A stretch of DNA of 64,000 bases from Channallabes apus (lineage: Eukaryota > Chordata > Actinopteri > Siluriformes > Clariidae), in the NCBI GenBank assembly GCA_030522415.1, contig CM060104.1, positions 27,170,431 through 27,234,430 on the forward strand. The letters are read 5' to 3'. The stretch's first letter is position 1. The number at the start of each line of letters is the position of its first letter. Positions 25,701 to 32,391 of the stretch are shown here, piece by piece. The notes beneath the pieces were generated by a model. It did not search any database and was not told where the DNA came from. It was given only the letters and a program-made list of their open reading frames with translations. The position numbers were made by a program, and so were the translations under genes.

Positions 25701-26977
25701 TAACCACAGCTAGAGAACCTGGTGAATGCTGAACTTTATTTAAAGCTCTTTTAATTATACTTTCACCAGCTGGTCTGTTAATTCACACAGTATAAAAATG
25801 ATCCAGGAGACGCCCTTGGCACCGAGACGAACTGGCAGTTCTGCATCGCGGCTCTCGGTATAGCTTTGGAGATTGTGTTTAGCTAGCAGGCACACTTGCT
25901 CCGTCTGTTATCTGAGGGTATGAAGCTGGCATGCTGAGGCACCACACTGGGTTTAGATAGCACCGGTGCCATCAAATTACTCCCTGCATTAAATGCCTTG
26001 TAACACTGGGAGAAAATTCCGATATCATTTCCTTGTTCTTTACTTACCCGAGCCTTTATTACATTAGGGGTGTAATGCAATGCCACGATAGGTATCTGGT
26101 TAGAGCTGTACATGTCTGGATCTATACTGAGATTTGAGTGGGTGTGGCCCAAACAAGAAGGGTTTTTACCACTAATAAATGTGAACTGTTCCAAAAATAT
26201 ACATTTTAGTTAGTAAAAATGTCTGAAATGTACATTAGTTACATTAAATACACTTAAAAAGATTAAGATAAGTTTACAAGGAACCAAAATCAGACTTTTA
26301 TACAATTTTAAGCAAAAAAATAAATAATAATTCTTGTTCTATTGGTGATCACTTTGCTAGTTTAGAAACATATTTCTTGAATGAAGAAAAAAAGGAATTT
26401 TCAGTTACAATTTTAGTAACATTTGACTAGAAATTATTTTAATAATCTAATATTTGGTTTGTTGTATTTTTTCTATAAAAGAAATTATAGATAGGTTTGA
26501 ACAGATTCAAGAATATTTAACTCCGCTAAGAAGATTCCAAAAGACTCCAAATGCATGTATAACTACAGTACAGTGCATTACCGTAAATATTGACCCCCTG
26601 ACTATTGTTACACACTCCAGTGAGAAAGTTAGCGTTAACTCGTAAAAATACTCTTCTTTATATACACAATAAAAAAAGTTGTTAAAATGAATGAATTAAA
26701 TTAATTAAATAAATAAATAAAAAAATTTATTTATTTAATTAATTATGCACTGATTGTATAACATGCTGAAGGTGGAATTTTCTCTAAAAAACCCGGTAAA
26801 GTCATTACACAGCTGATTAAAACTCGCTCACCTCGTTTATCGCCAGCTGCTCTCCTGCTCCTCCTGGATGAGCGAAGCGATGTCCTGAGCTGCGGAGCTC
26901 CTCGTACAGATCCTCCTCACTGCCAGCCTCGTCACCTACACCCAGCTTCTCCGGAGCACCATCAGGAACAATCACCG
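2867..26977 (-). CDS. arhgef4: Arhgef4 (Asef) Rho guanine nucleotide exchange factor, 3' ten coding exons
   Basis: Spliced minus-strand gene; the ten exons are listed separately. Joined, they give 557 residues plus a stop, with every phase matching. Residues 1-48 hold the acidic APC-binding region, 49-108 the SH3 domain, about 149-345 the DH (RhoGEF) domain, about 360-475 the PH domain and 481-557 the C-terminal tail. The family activates Cdc42/Rac1 by nucleotide exchange and is relieved of SH3 autoinhibition when APC binds the ABR/SH3 region; this is family knowledge. I chose arhgef4 over the paralogues spata13 and arhgef9 because of the ABR text [14 protein letters not shown], the DH stretch [20 protein letters not shown], the linker [13 protein letters not shown] and the tail [14 protein letters not shown], which fit remembered Asef best. 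The 5' end is missing: the first exon here begins mid-codon, so the start codon lies upstream. Introns are TE-rich. Confidence 0.93.
3531..4143 (-). mobile_element. Internally deleted Tc1-like element
   Basis: Both ends share the inverted repeat CAAGGG(G)TTGGACAA, GAAACTGAAAC and abut TA dinucleotides (3,529-3,530 and 4,144-4,145). Minus-strand reading gives an N-terminal helix-turn-helix piece ([18 protein letters not shown]) and the C-terminal DDE end ([20 protein letters not shown]), with the middle missing. At 613 bp it is a deletion derivative that cannot encode an active transposase. It lies in the last arhgef4 intron. Confidence 0.85.
4889..4951. repeat. Perfect 21-bp inverted repeat inside the hAT element
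   Basis: Arms 4,889-4,909 and 4,931-4,951 are exact reverse complements around a 21-nt spacer. The arm begins AATCCGCATGGGACTGAAC. Confidence 0.92.
5392..5497. repeat. Perfect 26-bp inverted repeat inside the hAT element
   Basis: Arms 5,392-5,417 and 5,472-5,497 are exact reverse complements with a 54-nt spacer. The arm begins AGATGGAAGGTTTTTCAAG. The 5' arm is preceded by short direct repeats of AACTGTAG. Confidence 0.92.
7136..7237. repeat. Three perfect 34-bp tandem copies
   Basis: Units start at 7,136, 7,170 and 7,204, each beginning GAACATGTGGGGTTATACTG. The array ends 25 bp from the arhgef4 exon at 7,262, just inside the intron beyond its splice donor. Confidence 0.95.
7262..7339 (-). 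CDS. arhgef4: arhgef4 exon: post-PH segment
   Basis: Seventy-eight bases: two complete a Gly codon, then 25 codons [25 protein letters not shown], plus one base of an Ala codon. Acceptor CTGCAG, donor GTCAGA. FSITE.Q.KQAMLNA is close to the Asef tail. A 3-copy 34-bp tandem repeat lies 25 bp inside the downstream intron. Confidence 0.93.
7962..8009. repeat. (TA)n microsatellite split by Tc1
   Basis: About 24 TA units, continuing on the other side of the Tc1 element at 9,627. Confidence 0.95.
8010..9626 (-). mobile_element. Complete Tc1/mariner element, copy 1
   Basis: 1,617 bp bounded by CAGTGGTGTGAAAAACTATT inverted termini and TA on both sides, inserted in a (TA)n tract in an arhgef4 intron. 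It holds one uninterrupted transposase ORF. The same family is present at 55,095-56,715. The termini extend over about 200 bp, with repeat-like blocks near each end (CACACAGGGCCATGTAG). Confidence 0.95.
8226..9248 (-). CDS. Tc1-family DD34E transposase, intact
   Basis: A 340-residue ORF, the usual length for fish Tc1 transposases. Residues 1-110 hold the paired-like helix-turn-helix DNA-binding region ([20 protein letters not shown]) with the GRP hook ([12 protein letters not shown]). The catalytic triad is D153 in [12 protein letters not shown]244 in [11 protein letters not shown] and E279 in [11 protein letters not shown], spaced as DD34E. The glycine-rich [14 protein letters not shown] box is at about 187-199. 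There is no stop or frameshift, so it may be active or recently active. It performs cut-and-paste transposition at TA sites. It is antisense-neutral to arhgef4: same strand, but intronic. Confidence 0.95.
   Translation of the reverse strand: MPRSKEIQEQMRTKVIEIYQSGKGYKAISKALGLQRTTVRAIIHKWQKHGTVVNLPRSGRPTKITPRAQRQLIREATKDPRTTSKELQASLASIKVSVHDSTIRKRLGKNGLHGRFPRRKPLLSKKNIKARLNFAKKHLNDCQDFWENTLWTDETKVELFGRCVSRYIWRKSNTAFQKKNIIPTVKHGGGSVMVWGCFAASGPGRLAVIDGTMNSTVYQKILKENVRPSVRQLKLKRSWVLQQDNDPKHTSKSTSEWLKKNKMKTLEWPSQSPDLNPIEMLWHELKKAVHARKPSNKAELQQFFKDEWAKIPPERCKRLVASYRKRLIAVVAAKGGPTSY
9627..9703. repeat. (TA)n followed by (TG)n microsatellite
   Basis: Compound simple repeat running to within a few bases of the splice donor of the second PH exon (9,709). 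Confidence 0.95.
9709..9952 (-). CDS. arhgef4: arhgef4 exon: second half of PH domain
   Basis: Eighty-one codons plus one base of the next glycine codon. Acceptor GGTTCAG, donor GTGAAA. It encodes [20 protein letters not shown], an acidic strand (VEDGKDREL), [20 protein letters not shown] and the PH C-terminal helix with [16 protein letters not shown] (TG)n/(TA)n tract and a Tc1 element begin within about 10-80 bp of the donor site. Confidence 0.95.
10951..11082 (-). CDS. arhgef4: arhgef4 exon: first half of PH domain
   Basis: Forty-four codons in phase 0, acceptor TATCAG and donor GTGAGA. It encodes [20 protein letters not shown] and then [18 protein letters not shown], the first beta strands of the PH domain. 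Confidence 0.94.
11545..11665 (+). mobile_element. SINE with tRNA-Gly-like head
   Basis: GGTGGCTCAGTGGTAGGTTT then CTCGCCTCCAATGCGGGAGG resembles tRNA-Gly(GCC) with A and B box (GTTTGATTCCC). The body ends in unrelated sequence. It lies in the intron between PH exon 1 and the last DH exon. Confidence 0.6.
11876..12005 (-). CDS. arhgef4: arhgef4 exon: end of DH domain
   Basis: One base completes the split Arg codon, then 43 codons: [36 protein letters not shown], ending SSIEDWE. Acceptor TTCCTAG, donor GTAATC. This is the last DH helix and the DH-PH hinge. Confidence 0.94.
12200..12415 (+). mobile_element. tRNA-headed SINE, decayed
   Basis: A weak tRNA-like head (GTCATGGGTTCAATCCCC) is followed by the body GGGGGTGCTGTGTCTTGGCT, GACCCTGCACTCTGA, shared with copies at 23.4 and 44.5 kb. 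It is intronic, directly beside the DH exon ending at 12,432. Confidence 0.55.
12432..12664 (-). CDS. arhgef4: arhgef4 exon: DH domain, conserved region 3
   Basis: Acceptor TTTTCTAG before 12,664, donor GTATGT after 12,432. It holds 77 codons plus two bases of an arginine codon completed in the next exon. It encodes [20 protein letters not shown], then the DH core [20 protein letters not shown] followed by [20 protein letters not shown], the signature helix of Dbl-family GEFs that contacts the GTPase switch regions. Confidence 0.95.
12719..12935. repeat. Degenerate tandem repeat in a DH intron
   Basis: Diverged units of about 25-40 bp with the core GATCAA..ACATCAAAGG(T/C)AA recur five to six times. 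Confidence 0.6.
13146..13325 (-). CDS. arhgef4: arhgef4 exon: DH domain, conserved region 2
   Basis: Exactly sixty codons in phase 0, acceptor TTTCTAG and donor GTACGC. It reads [18 protein letters not shown], then [16 protein letters not shown], and ends [14 protein letters not shown]. These are DH-domain helices typical of the collybistin/Asef subfamily. Confidence 0.95.
13326..14307. other. arhgef4 intron without recognised elements
   Basis: Mixed-composition intronic DNA. I see no exon, RNA gene or clear mobile element. Confidence 0.5.
14308..14502 (-). CDS. arhgef4: arhgef4 exon: SH3-DH linker and DH helix 1
   Basis: Sixty-five codons, phase 0 at both ends, acceptor TTGCCAG and donor GTCAGA. 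It starts [11 protein letters not shown], passes through a Glu/Gln-rich and Gly/Leu-rich linker, then enters DH conserved region 1: [25 protein letters not shown]. The linker (about 40 residues) is the least conserved part of the family and differs from mammalian Asef as I recall it. Confidence 0.94.
14624..14803 (-). CDS. arhgef4: arhgef4 exon: SH3 domain
   Basis: Sixty codons in phase 0, acceptor TTCAG before 14,803 and donor GTAAGC after 14,624. The SH3 hallmarks are all present: ALWDH near the start, the acidic [12 protein letters not shown] of the RT loop, the tryptophan run EWWWGR, and the terminal GWFPASFVR. In Asef this domain folds onto the DH domain and keeps the exchange factor inactive until APC binds (family knowledge). 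Confidence 0.95.
14878..15039 (-). mobile_element. tRNA-headed SINE, family 1
   Basis: It runs from the tail (TACATTTAGGCATTTGGCAG) to the head, whose reverse complement reads GGCCAGGGGTAGCTCAGTGG. B-box GGTTCAAACCCC-like text is seen. Moderately diverged. Confidence 0.8.
15075..15262 (+). mobile_element. tRNA-headed SINE, family 1, decayed
   Basis: Head remnants GGTTAAAGTGTTGGCCTACT and GGTCCCAGGTTCAAGTCC, then the tail GTTGCTCTGGATAAAGG. Confidence 0.6.
15525..15650 (-). mobile_element. tRNA-headed SINE fragment, decayed
   Basis: Reverse-strand body AAGGGCCTTGCTCAAAGG and head region GGATTTGAACTCCCAACC, with CTGGGCTACC at the end. Confidence 0.55.
15862..16091. mobile_element. 230-bp Tc1/mariner-type MITE
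   Basis: Inverted termini CAGAGGGGTG ... and TGTATACACACTTCAAC match the reverse complement of the right end. TA flanks both sides. There is no coding capacity. A duplicated GGTCACATGGTAACAT occurs inside. Confidence 0.8.
16776..16953 (+). mobile_element. tRNA-headed SINE, family 1
   Basis: Head GGCCAGGATTAGCTCAGTGG with B box GGTTCAAACCCC, body GGCCCTTAACCCTCAACTGC, and tail AAATGCCTAAATGTA. Confidence 0.82.
17318..17445 (+). pseudogene. Tc1 transposase N-terminal relic, Sleeping-Beauty-like family
   Basis: Across small frameshifts the translation resembles the [14 protein letters not shown]. region of a second Tc1 family (here [12 protein letters not shown]). The nucleotide block CTGACCTCTGCTGCAGAGG recurs inverted at 51.8-51.9 kb. 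It is short and broken, with no termini found. Confidence 0.6.
18090..18435 (-). mobile_element. tRNA-headed SINE, family 2
   Basis: On the minus strand it has a head for a trapped tRNA-like promoter and the long conserved body. The plus text includes TTTGGACTGTGGGAGGAAAC and GGAGAACATGCCAACTCC, and ends near GAGGCGACAGTGCTAGTCAC. Confidence 0.8.
18705..18898 (+). mobile_element. 3' end of an L2-type LINE
   Basis: It matches the 3' UTR end of the large LINE at 38.4-42.0 kb: CTGAGTCTGGTTCAGGTTTC, then ATTAAAAGTGCTATATAAAC with the (ATTGA)-type tail. Confidence 0.7.
19058..20271. mobile_element. Non-autonomous hAT-like element
   Basis: Ends CAGAGGTGGAAAGTAACGAA and CTTTCCACCTCTG are inverted. 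Subterminal blocks of TTTACTTTTACTCAAGTA occur at both ends. The flanks are TATATA-rich, so the target duplication cannot be delimited. A (GT)n tract (19,748-19,792) lies inside. No transposase is seen. Confidence 0.8.
19748..19792. repeat. (GT)n microsatellite
   Basis: About 21 GT units inside the hAT-like element. Confidence 0.95.
20525..20805 (-). pseudogene. RTE-type LINE C-terminal fragment
   Basis: The minus-strand translation includes [20 protein letters not shown] and [20 protein letters not shown], the typical C-terminus of fish RTE/Rex3-like reverse transcriptases. Only the 3' end is present; a severe 5' truncation. Confidence 0.75.
20806..21687. other. Intronic non-coding DNA
   Basis: AT-rich. 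A possible retroposon tail (ACAATAAAAGCCCCCACTTGA) occurs at about 21,138. No gene recognised. Confidence 0.4.
21688..21852 (-). CDS. Candidate 54-aa single-pass membrane micropeptide (SMIM-type) in an arhgef4 intron
   Basis: This ORF is too short for most gene callers. From ATG at 21,852 to TAA at 21,688-21,690 it encodes 54 residues: a basic N-terminus ([20 protein letters not shown]), a polar MEPETQR, then an uninterrupted hydrophobic helix of about 24 residues ([24 protein letters not shown]). An in-frame TAG six codons upstream makes 21,852 the first possible start. A second in-frame ATG at 21,783 (AACATGG, strong Kozak) would give a 31-residue form. It lies on the same strand as arhgef4, between its APC-binding and SH3 exons. 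The upstream 300-500 bp are CpG-rich with a CCAAT box. It resembles small integral membrane proteins such as SMIM39; I recall SMIM39 near ARHGEF4 in human but cannot verify it. The stop overlaps a potential donor (CA/GTAAGG), but splicing to the SH3 exon would break its frame. Function unknown. Confidence 0.6.
   Translation of the reverse strand: MARSWVRSARPRPGFLHTVLRCNMEPETQRVVVFLIMMFLVIVNVVLVFLLAFQ
22140..22335 (-). promoter_or_regulatory. CpG-rich putative promoter of the micropeptide gene
   Basis: About a dozen CpG dinucleotides fall in about 130 bp within AT-rich surroundings. A CCAAT box (AACCAATCAGAG, 22,252-22,263) and an RFX-like half palindrome (TTAGCAACCGTGG, about 22,314) are present. 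No TATA box is evident. Position 300-500 bp upstream of the minus-strand 54-codon ORF suggests its promoter; it could also serve an alternative arhgef4 first exon. Inference from composition and motifs only. Confidence 0.4.
22336..23394. other. Intronic non-coding DNA
   Basis: Contains a (CA)n tract at about 22,684-22,704; otherwise nothing recognised. Confidence 0.4.
23395..23595 (+). mobile_element. tRNA-headed SINE with alternative tail
   Basis: Head GAGTTACTGATCAGAAGGTC and AGCGGTTTGATGCCCAGC, body GGCTGACCCTGCGCTCTGAC, and tail AATAAAGACTTAACTTAA. It is the same subfamily as 44.5 kb. Confidence 0.75.
23757..23935 (-). mobile_element. tRNA-headed SINE, family 1
   Basis: The reverse-oriented tail (CATTTGGTAGATGCCTTGAT), body AAGGGCCCAACAGTGGCAA and head region GGGTTTGAACCAGGGACC are present. 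Confidence 0.75.
24015..24371 (-). mobile_element. tRNA-headed SINE, family 2, near full length
   Basis: The minus-strand head reads GGCGGCGCGGTGGTGTAGTG. The plus text has CATTTTCTATACCGCTTAAT at the tail end, GGACAGGGTGCCAATCCATC in the middle and GAGAACATGCAAACTCCATG. The tail is (ATTC)n. It is the best-preserved copy. Confidence 0.88.
25124..25485 (-). mobile_element. tRNA-headed SINE, family 2
   Basis: Same order of blocks as the 24.0-kb copy, with a (CTCA)n tail near 25,128 and CTTTGGACTGTGGGAGGAAA; more diverged. Confidence 0.82.
25486..26831. other. Intronic non-coding DNA
   Basis: AT-rich. A short palindromic stretch of TTTATTTATTTAAT lies at about 26,700-26,745. The 103-codon minus ORF at 25,883-26,194 has no features of a real protein that I recognise. 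Confidence 0.4.
26832..26977 (-). CDS. arhgef4: arhgef4 exon: APC-binding region
   Basis: An acceptor (TCTCTCAG) precedes 26,977 and a donor GTGAGC follows 26,832. The exon opens with the last two bases of a split codon (xCG), then 48 codons. It encodes an acidic segment ([13 protein letters not shown]) followed by [13 protein letters not shown], the conserved APC-binding region that leads into the SH3 domain in Asef-type GEFs. It is separated from the SH3 exon by a 12-kb intron. It is the most 5' arhgef4 exon I can recognise. Confidence 0.9.
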
Positions 26978-27030
26978 CTGAGAGAAAGACAGAACCGGTG
27001 ATTAGCATGTCAGCTGCTGTAACGTAGGAT

Positions 27031-27224
27031 CAGGGGTAGCTTAGTGGTTAAGGCCTTGGACTACGGTTTGGAAAGTCCTATGTTCAAACCCCCGGACCAC
27101 CAAGTTGTCACTGTTGGGCCCTTGAGCATGGACCTTAACCCTCAACTGCTCAGAAGCATAATGAAATAAAAAAAATTAAGTGAGTCACTCTGGATAAAGG
27201 TGTTAACTGCTTAAATCTGATGTT
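27031..27224 (+). mobile_element. tRNA-headed SINE, family 1
   Basis: Head GGGGTAGCTTAGTGGTTAAG just upstream of the arhgef4 APC-binding exon, with B-box ATGTTCAAACCCC and a decayed tail. Confidence 0.8.
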
Positions 27225-27644
27225 AGTCAATTCCATATTCTAACTCCAGCTGCTTAACATCTGGGATTGTTGTTTACGCTACAGTGCTGTTGTGTCCCAT
27301 CAGTCCGGTTGCAAATCACAGCTTTGTACCATTTTATACAGCAGTGATATAATTTCTTTAGTAGCATTCGCAGAAAGTCGTACAGCAGACGCTCAAGAAA
27401 AGTGTGTAATATGGGGAAACAGGAGACGTTTGTGGAAGGAGTCTCCAGTTTTAGAAAGAAAGTTGTAATTTTCTGACAGTGGTGTCTTCAAGAGAGAGAG
27501 GAAGAGATGCTGGTGATGCAATAACGGTTTATAGCTGCTATAAAACAAGTGAGAACTGGAACAAGCATGTTTTTTGGATGTTCAGTAACGTTAGGCAGAA
27601 CTACAACTGGATAAAAAGTGTAACAAGGATGATGTTGTGAAGGA

Positions 27645-27810
27645 ACGGGCAACCCACTGAGTTACTCATCAGAAGATAAGAGGGGGGAGGAACGGGCAAC
27701 CCCCAGCCTTAGCGCCGCCACGCTGCCACCACTGGGGAGTTGAGCAAGACTATTAACCCTTTTTGCCCCAGGGGGTGCTGTCTCATGTGAAGAATTTCCT
27801 TGTGCTGTAA
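27645..27810 (+). mobile_element. SINE body fragment, decayed
   Basis: GAGTTACTCATCAGAAGAT, then GGGGAGTTGAGCAAGACTAT and AGGGGGTGCTGTCTCATG resemble the family at 23.4 kb. It contains an internal duplication of GGAACGGGCAACCC. Confidence 0.5.
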
Positions 27811-27875
27811 AGTACGAGGATCAAACTAGATGAAAATGTCTAGGGATATAATGTAAACAAATCATTCATTGCTAG

Positions 27876-27876
<1 letters not shown>

Positions 27877-27934
<58 letters not shown>
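27877..27934. repeat. (CA)n microsatellite
   Basis: About 29 CA units. Confidence 0.97.
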
Positions 27935-27935
<1 letters not shown>

Positions 27936-28439
27936 GAGTCTGTTCAGGACCCCTGTCCCCTGCCCTTTTCATCCACATCAACCTGCAACTTGTCTAAAAA
28001 TAGCCGTCCTGTTTCAGCCAATCACGACCCTGTGTTCGGTGCATCGGTGTCATGTCGTGTGTATGAGATGACGGATCACCGTGGAAACACAGCATGAGCT
28101 GTGACACGCGAGTCAAACACCCGTAGTGATAAGGAGGAATGATTTAACATTTCATAATAAACCTGAACATACAGTAAACTATCTCTGGTCATATGTGCAT
28201 GTGGGCGGATGTAGGGATGGATGCAAGGGAGGAATAAAAGAATAGATGAATGGACGGGTGGGTGGACAGAGGGAAGAGAAGGGTGGATAGATCGATGGAT
28301 ATATGATGGACAGAGGCAGTCGAAGAGTAAACGGATGGATGCACTAACATGTATAGGTGTGTGTGTGTCCAGCAGGGGGCACTGACGCTTTCTCCAGGAT
28401 TCTGTACTGGCTGGCACACAGAATGCCACATGAGGGAAC

Positions 28440-28448
28440 ACACACACA

Positions 28449-28480
<32 letters not shown>

Positions 28481-28549
28481 TCTATTTCTACTGTCATCTG
28501 TTCATCCTTTACTTCTTCAAGCTGAACTAATTCCTCTGTTCCTCTCACC

Positions 28550-28584
<35 letters not shown>
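28440..28584. repeat. (CA)n and (CT)n microsatellites
   Basis: Two CA/CT tracts separated by about 75 bp of ordinary sequence; several overlapping low-complexity ORFs arise from them. Confidence 0.9.
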
Positions 28585-28588
<4 letters not shown>

Positions 28589-29239
28589 CTTCATCTCTCC
28601 ATCCATCATTTTCCAGACTCCTCTCTCTCTCTGTTTTTGTTGATCTTTATGCTTCAGTCCATTCTCTCTATATCTCCCAGTCTTTCTTTTATATCTTTTC
28701 ATCTCTCTCTTTTAATTTCTTCCTCTATTCAATTCTGTTTATCGAACATCTATTCTGTTCATTCATCTCTCTCTCTCTCTCTAACAGTACCAGTCACATC
28801 ACTAATAAACTCCACCCTCTGATATTCTTCACGATAAACCTGACACCTTTAAGAGCTCTGATTAAAAGCATCAGTGAAGAAAATCGTGTCAGGTTGAAAA
28901 ACGGCCCAGGGGCAATCAGGCACGTGGAGGAGAAGGAGGGAGGGAGGAGAACGACAGAGGTGGTGGCATTTATTTACAGTAATTGGCAACTGAGCGGTTC
29001 TCAGGAGAATGAGACGGCAGAATAGACAGAGTTATGTTTAACCCCGGTGCTGTGATGGTCCGTACGTCTGTCATGCTGGACACAAAGTTTCCTTTAACGT
29101 ACACTCTGCACAACATTAACAATGATTAATTAAGAAATTATATTGTTCATCTATTTCTTGTTACATTTAATGTCATGGAATGTCTATGAAACATGTTTTC
29201 AGATCTTACTTACGTTATAAGTCTGTCTTTTTTCCATTG

Positions 29240-29960
29240 GAGACTCCTTTAATTAAAGGGCACGTATTATACAAAATAAACAAGGGTTTAAACAAGCCCG
29301 TTAGATTCCCCTCCCTAATGTGACATCATATACGGAAAATGGCTTGTTACTCAGCTCTGCTGTACTTTAGTATGGGCGTGGCTCATTTACATAGACACCA
29401 AAATGGTGTGATTGGAAGAGGAGTGAAATAAATTGAGTATGAAATAACAATTGAGCAATATAACGCTGGACGTTGCGCTGCTCGAGTACTAAGGATATCA
29501 CAGCCGTGCTAATATCTAGCACAACAGCACAACCTTGAGTGTAATATCGCTTTTATACAACAGTTCCACAAACACCATTATTATCAACAGATTATTTGTT
29601 TGTTTATTTAACCAGTTATTTTGCTCCGCCGACACACATATCATTCTGTGCCTGGTGAAACTAACTAACTCGTGACAGGCAGAGCAGGTGAGCAACAGTT
29701 ACTGTAATTAACAGGGGTGAAATTCTAACTGGTACTATGTGGCCACAAGGTGAGGAAAATAAACCATGGAGGTTGTGGACAGTCCTGAGAAACTCACTAC
29801 ATTTACTTTATATGCCCGAATATTCACCTTTAGAATATCAGCTCCATTAACTTCTGGGTTCTGGGGTGGAATCTCAAATAGGGTTAAAACAGACCTACTC
29901 TCACCCATGCTGAGACCCAGTTAGTGTAATTAACCACAGTAGAAATCCTGGGACATCAAG
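29240..29960 (-). repeat. Dispersed repeat copy 2 (uninterrupted)
   Basis: The reverse complement aligns with 4,644-4,782 plus 6,834-7,075. Here CACCTTGTGGCCACATAGTA is continuous, showing the site before hAT insertion. It starts GGGCACGTATTATACAAAAT, a common start for such fish repeats. Confidence 0.8.
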
Positions 29961-30100
29961 AGACGATTAAAGTTAAACATAACAGTGCTGTTACAGTCTA
30001 TTATCAGCACCCATGGAATAATGCCTTTCATGCAAGCAGATTACTCAGAAATATTGTTGTATAATATGCATGAAATTTATGTAATGTATTTTAGCTGGGA

Positions 30101-30142
<42 letters not shown>

Positions 30143-30781
30143 AGAAGCTTGTTAATATAAGATTTAAATTCACACACACACAAACACACATATACATACC
30201 CTCCCTTGATATTTACCCACAAGCCCCCTCTTTCTTCTTTCCAATCAATCTTTCATTTCTTTCGTCCTTTTCCGTGTGTGTCTCACTCTCTCTCTCTCTC
30301 TCTTGGGTCCTTGCGTTCTCTCCCACGGTCCCTATGTCCACTTGGGAGAACCCAGTAACCCGGGGTCAATGACCTTGAGTACACACTCCCTATAATTCCT
30401 TAGTATCAGCTCTGAGAAGCATGATTAGTGAAGACGCTAACAGCTTAACAGCATAACGAAACCTATAAGCTACTGTATAAGCTACACTGCATGGCGGGTG
30501 AGTATATTAAAACATGGACACACCATGAGCTCGTTAATAAACATTCCCTGTCATGATGAATACACTCACGCAGAGGCACTAATGTAGCGGGAACCAGAAG
30601 CCACCGTGTTTTAGCTTGCTTTTATATTTTAGGCTGCGTCTTTAGCTGAGATAAGGACATGCGAGTGTCGAGGACGAAGAGAGGTGACAGAATGTAACTA
30701 GGCACGACTCCAGGACAGGGCCAAGGGGTGAGACAAGCGTGAGAGGCACGACAGCACGAAAATAAGATTAGCATAGTGACC
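29961..30781. other. Non-coding DNA with CA/CT tracts
   Basis: (CA)n at about 30,102-30,140 and (CT)n at about 30,285-30,302; no gene seen. Confidence 0.5.
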
Positions 30782-32391
30782 TAATCTGTTTACTATAATT
30801 CTAGCGGCTTAGCTTGTTTACTATAACTCTAGCGGCTTAGCCTGTTTATTATAACTTTAGCGGCTTAGTCTGTTTACTATAATTCTAGCGCCTTAGTCTG
30901 TTTATTATAACTTTAGCAGCTTAGTCTGTTTACTATAACTCTAGCGGCTTAGCCTGTTTACTATAACTCTAGCGGCTTAGCCTGTTTACTATAACTCTAG
31001 CGGCTTAGTCTGTTTATTATAACTCTAGCGGCTTAGTCTGTTTACTATAACTCTAGCGGCTTAGCCTGTTTACTATAACTCTAGCGGCTTAGCCTGTTTA
31101 CTATAACTCTAGCGGCTTAGCCTGTTTACTATAACTCTAGCGGCTTAGCCTGTTTACTATAACTCTAGCGGCTTAGTCTGTTTACTATAACTCTAGCGGC
31201 TTAGTCTGTTTACTATAACTCTAGCGGCTTAGCCTGTTTACTATAACTCTAGCGGCTTAGCCTGTTTACTATAACTCTAGCGGCTTAGCCTGTTTACTAT
31301 AACTCTAGCGGCTTAGCCTGTTTACTATAACTCTAGCGGCTTAGCCTGTTTACTATAACTCTAGCGGCTTAGTCTGTTTACTATAACTCTAGCGGCTTAG
31401 ACTGTTTACTATAACTCTAGCGGCTTAGCCTGTTTACTATAACTCTAGCGGCTTAGTCTGTTTACTATAACTCTAGCGGCTTAGTCTGTTTACTATAACT
31501 CTAGCGGCTTAGACTGTTTACTATAACTCTAGCGGCTTAGTCTGTTTACTATAACTCTAGCAACTTAGCCTGTTTACTATAACTCTAGCGGCTTAGCCTG
31601 TTTACTATAACTCTAGCGGCTTAGCCTGTTTACTATAACTCTAGCGACTTAGCCTGTTTACTATAACTCTAGCGGCATAGTCTGTTTACTATAACTCTAG
31701 CGGCTTAGCCTGTTTACTATAACTCTAGCGGCTGAGCCTGTTTACTATAACTCTAGCGGCTTAGCCTGTTTACTTTAGCGGCTTCACCTGTTTACTATAA
31801 CTCTAGTGGATTAGCCTGTTTATTGTAACTCTAGCGGCTTAGCCTGGTTACTATAACTCTAGCGGCTTAGTCTGTTTACTATAACTCTAGCGGCTTAGTC
31901 TATTTACTATAACTCTAGCGGCTTAGCCTGGTTACTATAACTCTAGCGGCTTAGTCTGTTTACTATAACTCTAGCGGCTTAGTCTATTTACTATAACTCT
32001 AGCGGCTTAGCCTGGTTACTATAACTCTAGCGGCTTAGTCTGTTTACTATAACTCTAGCGGCTTAGTCTGTTTACTATAACTCTAGCGGCTTAGCCTGGT
32101 TACTATAACTCTAGCGGCTTAGTCTGTTTACTATAACTCTAGCGGCTTAGTCTGTTTGCTATAACTCTAGCGGCTTAGCCTGGTTACTATAACTCTAGCG
32201 GCTTAATCTGTTTACTATACTTCTAGTGGCGAGGCCTGTTTACTTTAGCGACTTAGCCTGGCTGTTTACTATAAAACTAGCAACTTAACCGGGTTTATTA
32301 TAACTCTAATGGATTTGCCTGTATACTATAATGCTAGCAACTAACCCTGTTTACTCTAGCGGCTTAGCCTGTTTACTATAGCTTTGATTAA
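30782..32391. repeat. 28-bp minisatellite, about 57 copies
   Basis: The repeat unit contains ACTATAACTCTAGCGGCTTA preceded by GCCTGTTT or GTCTGTTT. The centre is highly homogeneous; the ends, above about 32,200 and below 30,900, are diverged. Between 31,843 and 32,190 units follow an 84-bp triplet order. There are no spacers, so it is not CRISPR-like. Confidence 0.97.

Noticed and set aside
25883..26194. 103-codon minus-strand ORF inside the arhgef4 intron
   Set aside because: Mixed composition, but no motif, membrane segment or splice context; length is within chance for AT-rich DNA.
2867..26977. Assignment of the GEF to spata13 or arhgef9
   Set aside because: The ABR segment EEDLYEEL, the [19 protein letters not shown] stretch and [13 protein letters not shown] fit Asef better than the remembered paralogues. 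A search would settle it.
28076..28554. Long minus-strand ORFs of 133 and 121 codons
   Set aside because: They consist of translated CA/GT and other simple repeats (runs of VCVCVC) and show no domain.
28189..28554. MAVRGTEELVQLEEVKDEQM, acidic start that might be an exon
   Set aside because: Only about 25 codons before a CA repeat, with no acceptor or donor in a matching phase.
30782..32391. Regular 28-bp direct repeats resembling a CRISPR array
   Set aside because: Units abut with no spacers, there are no cas genes, and the context is a vertebrate intron/intergenic region. It is a minisatellite.
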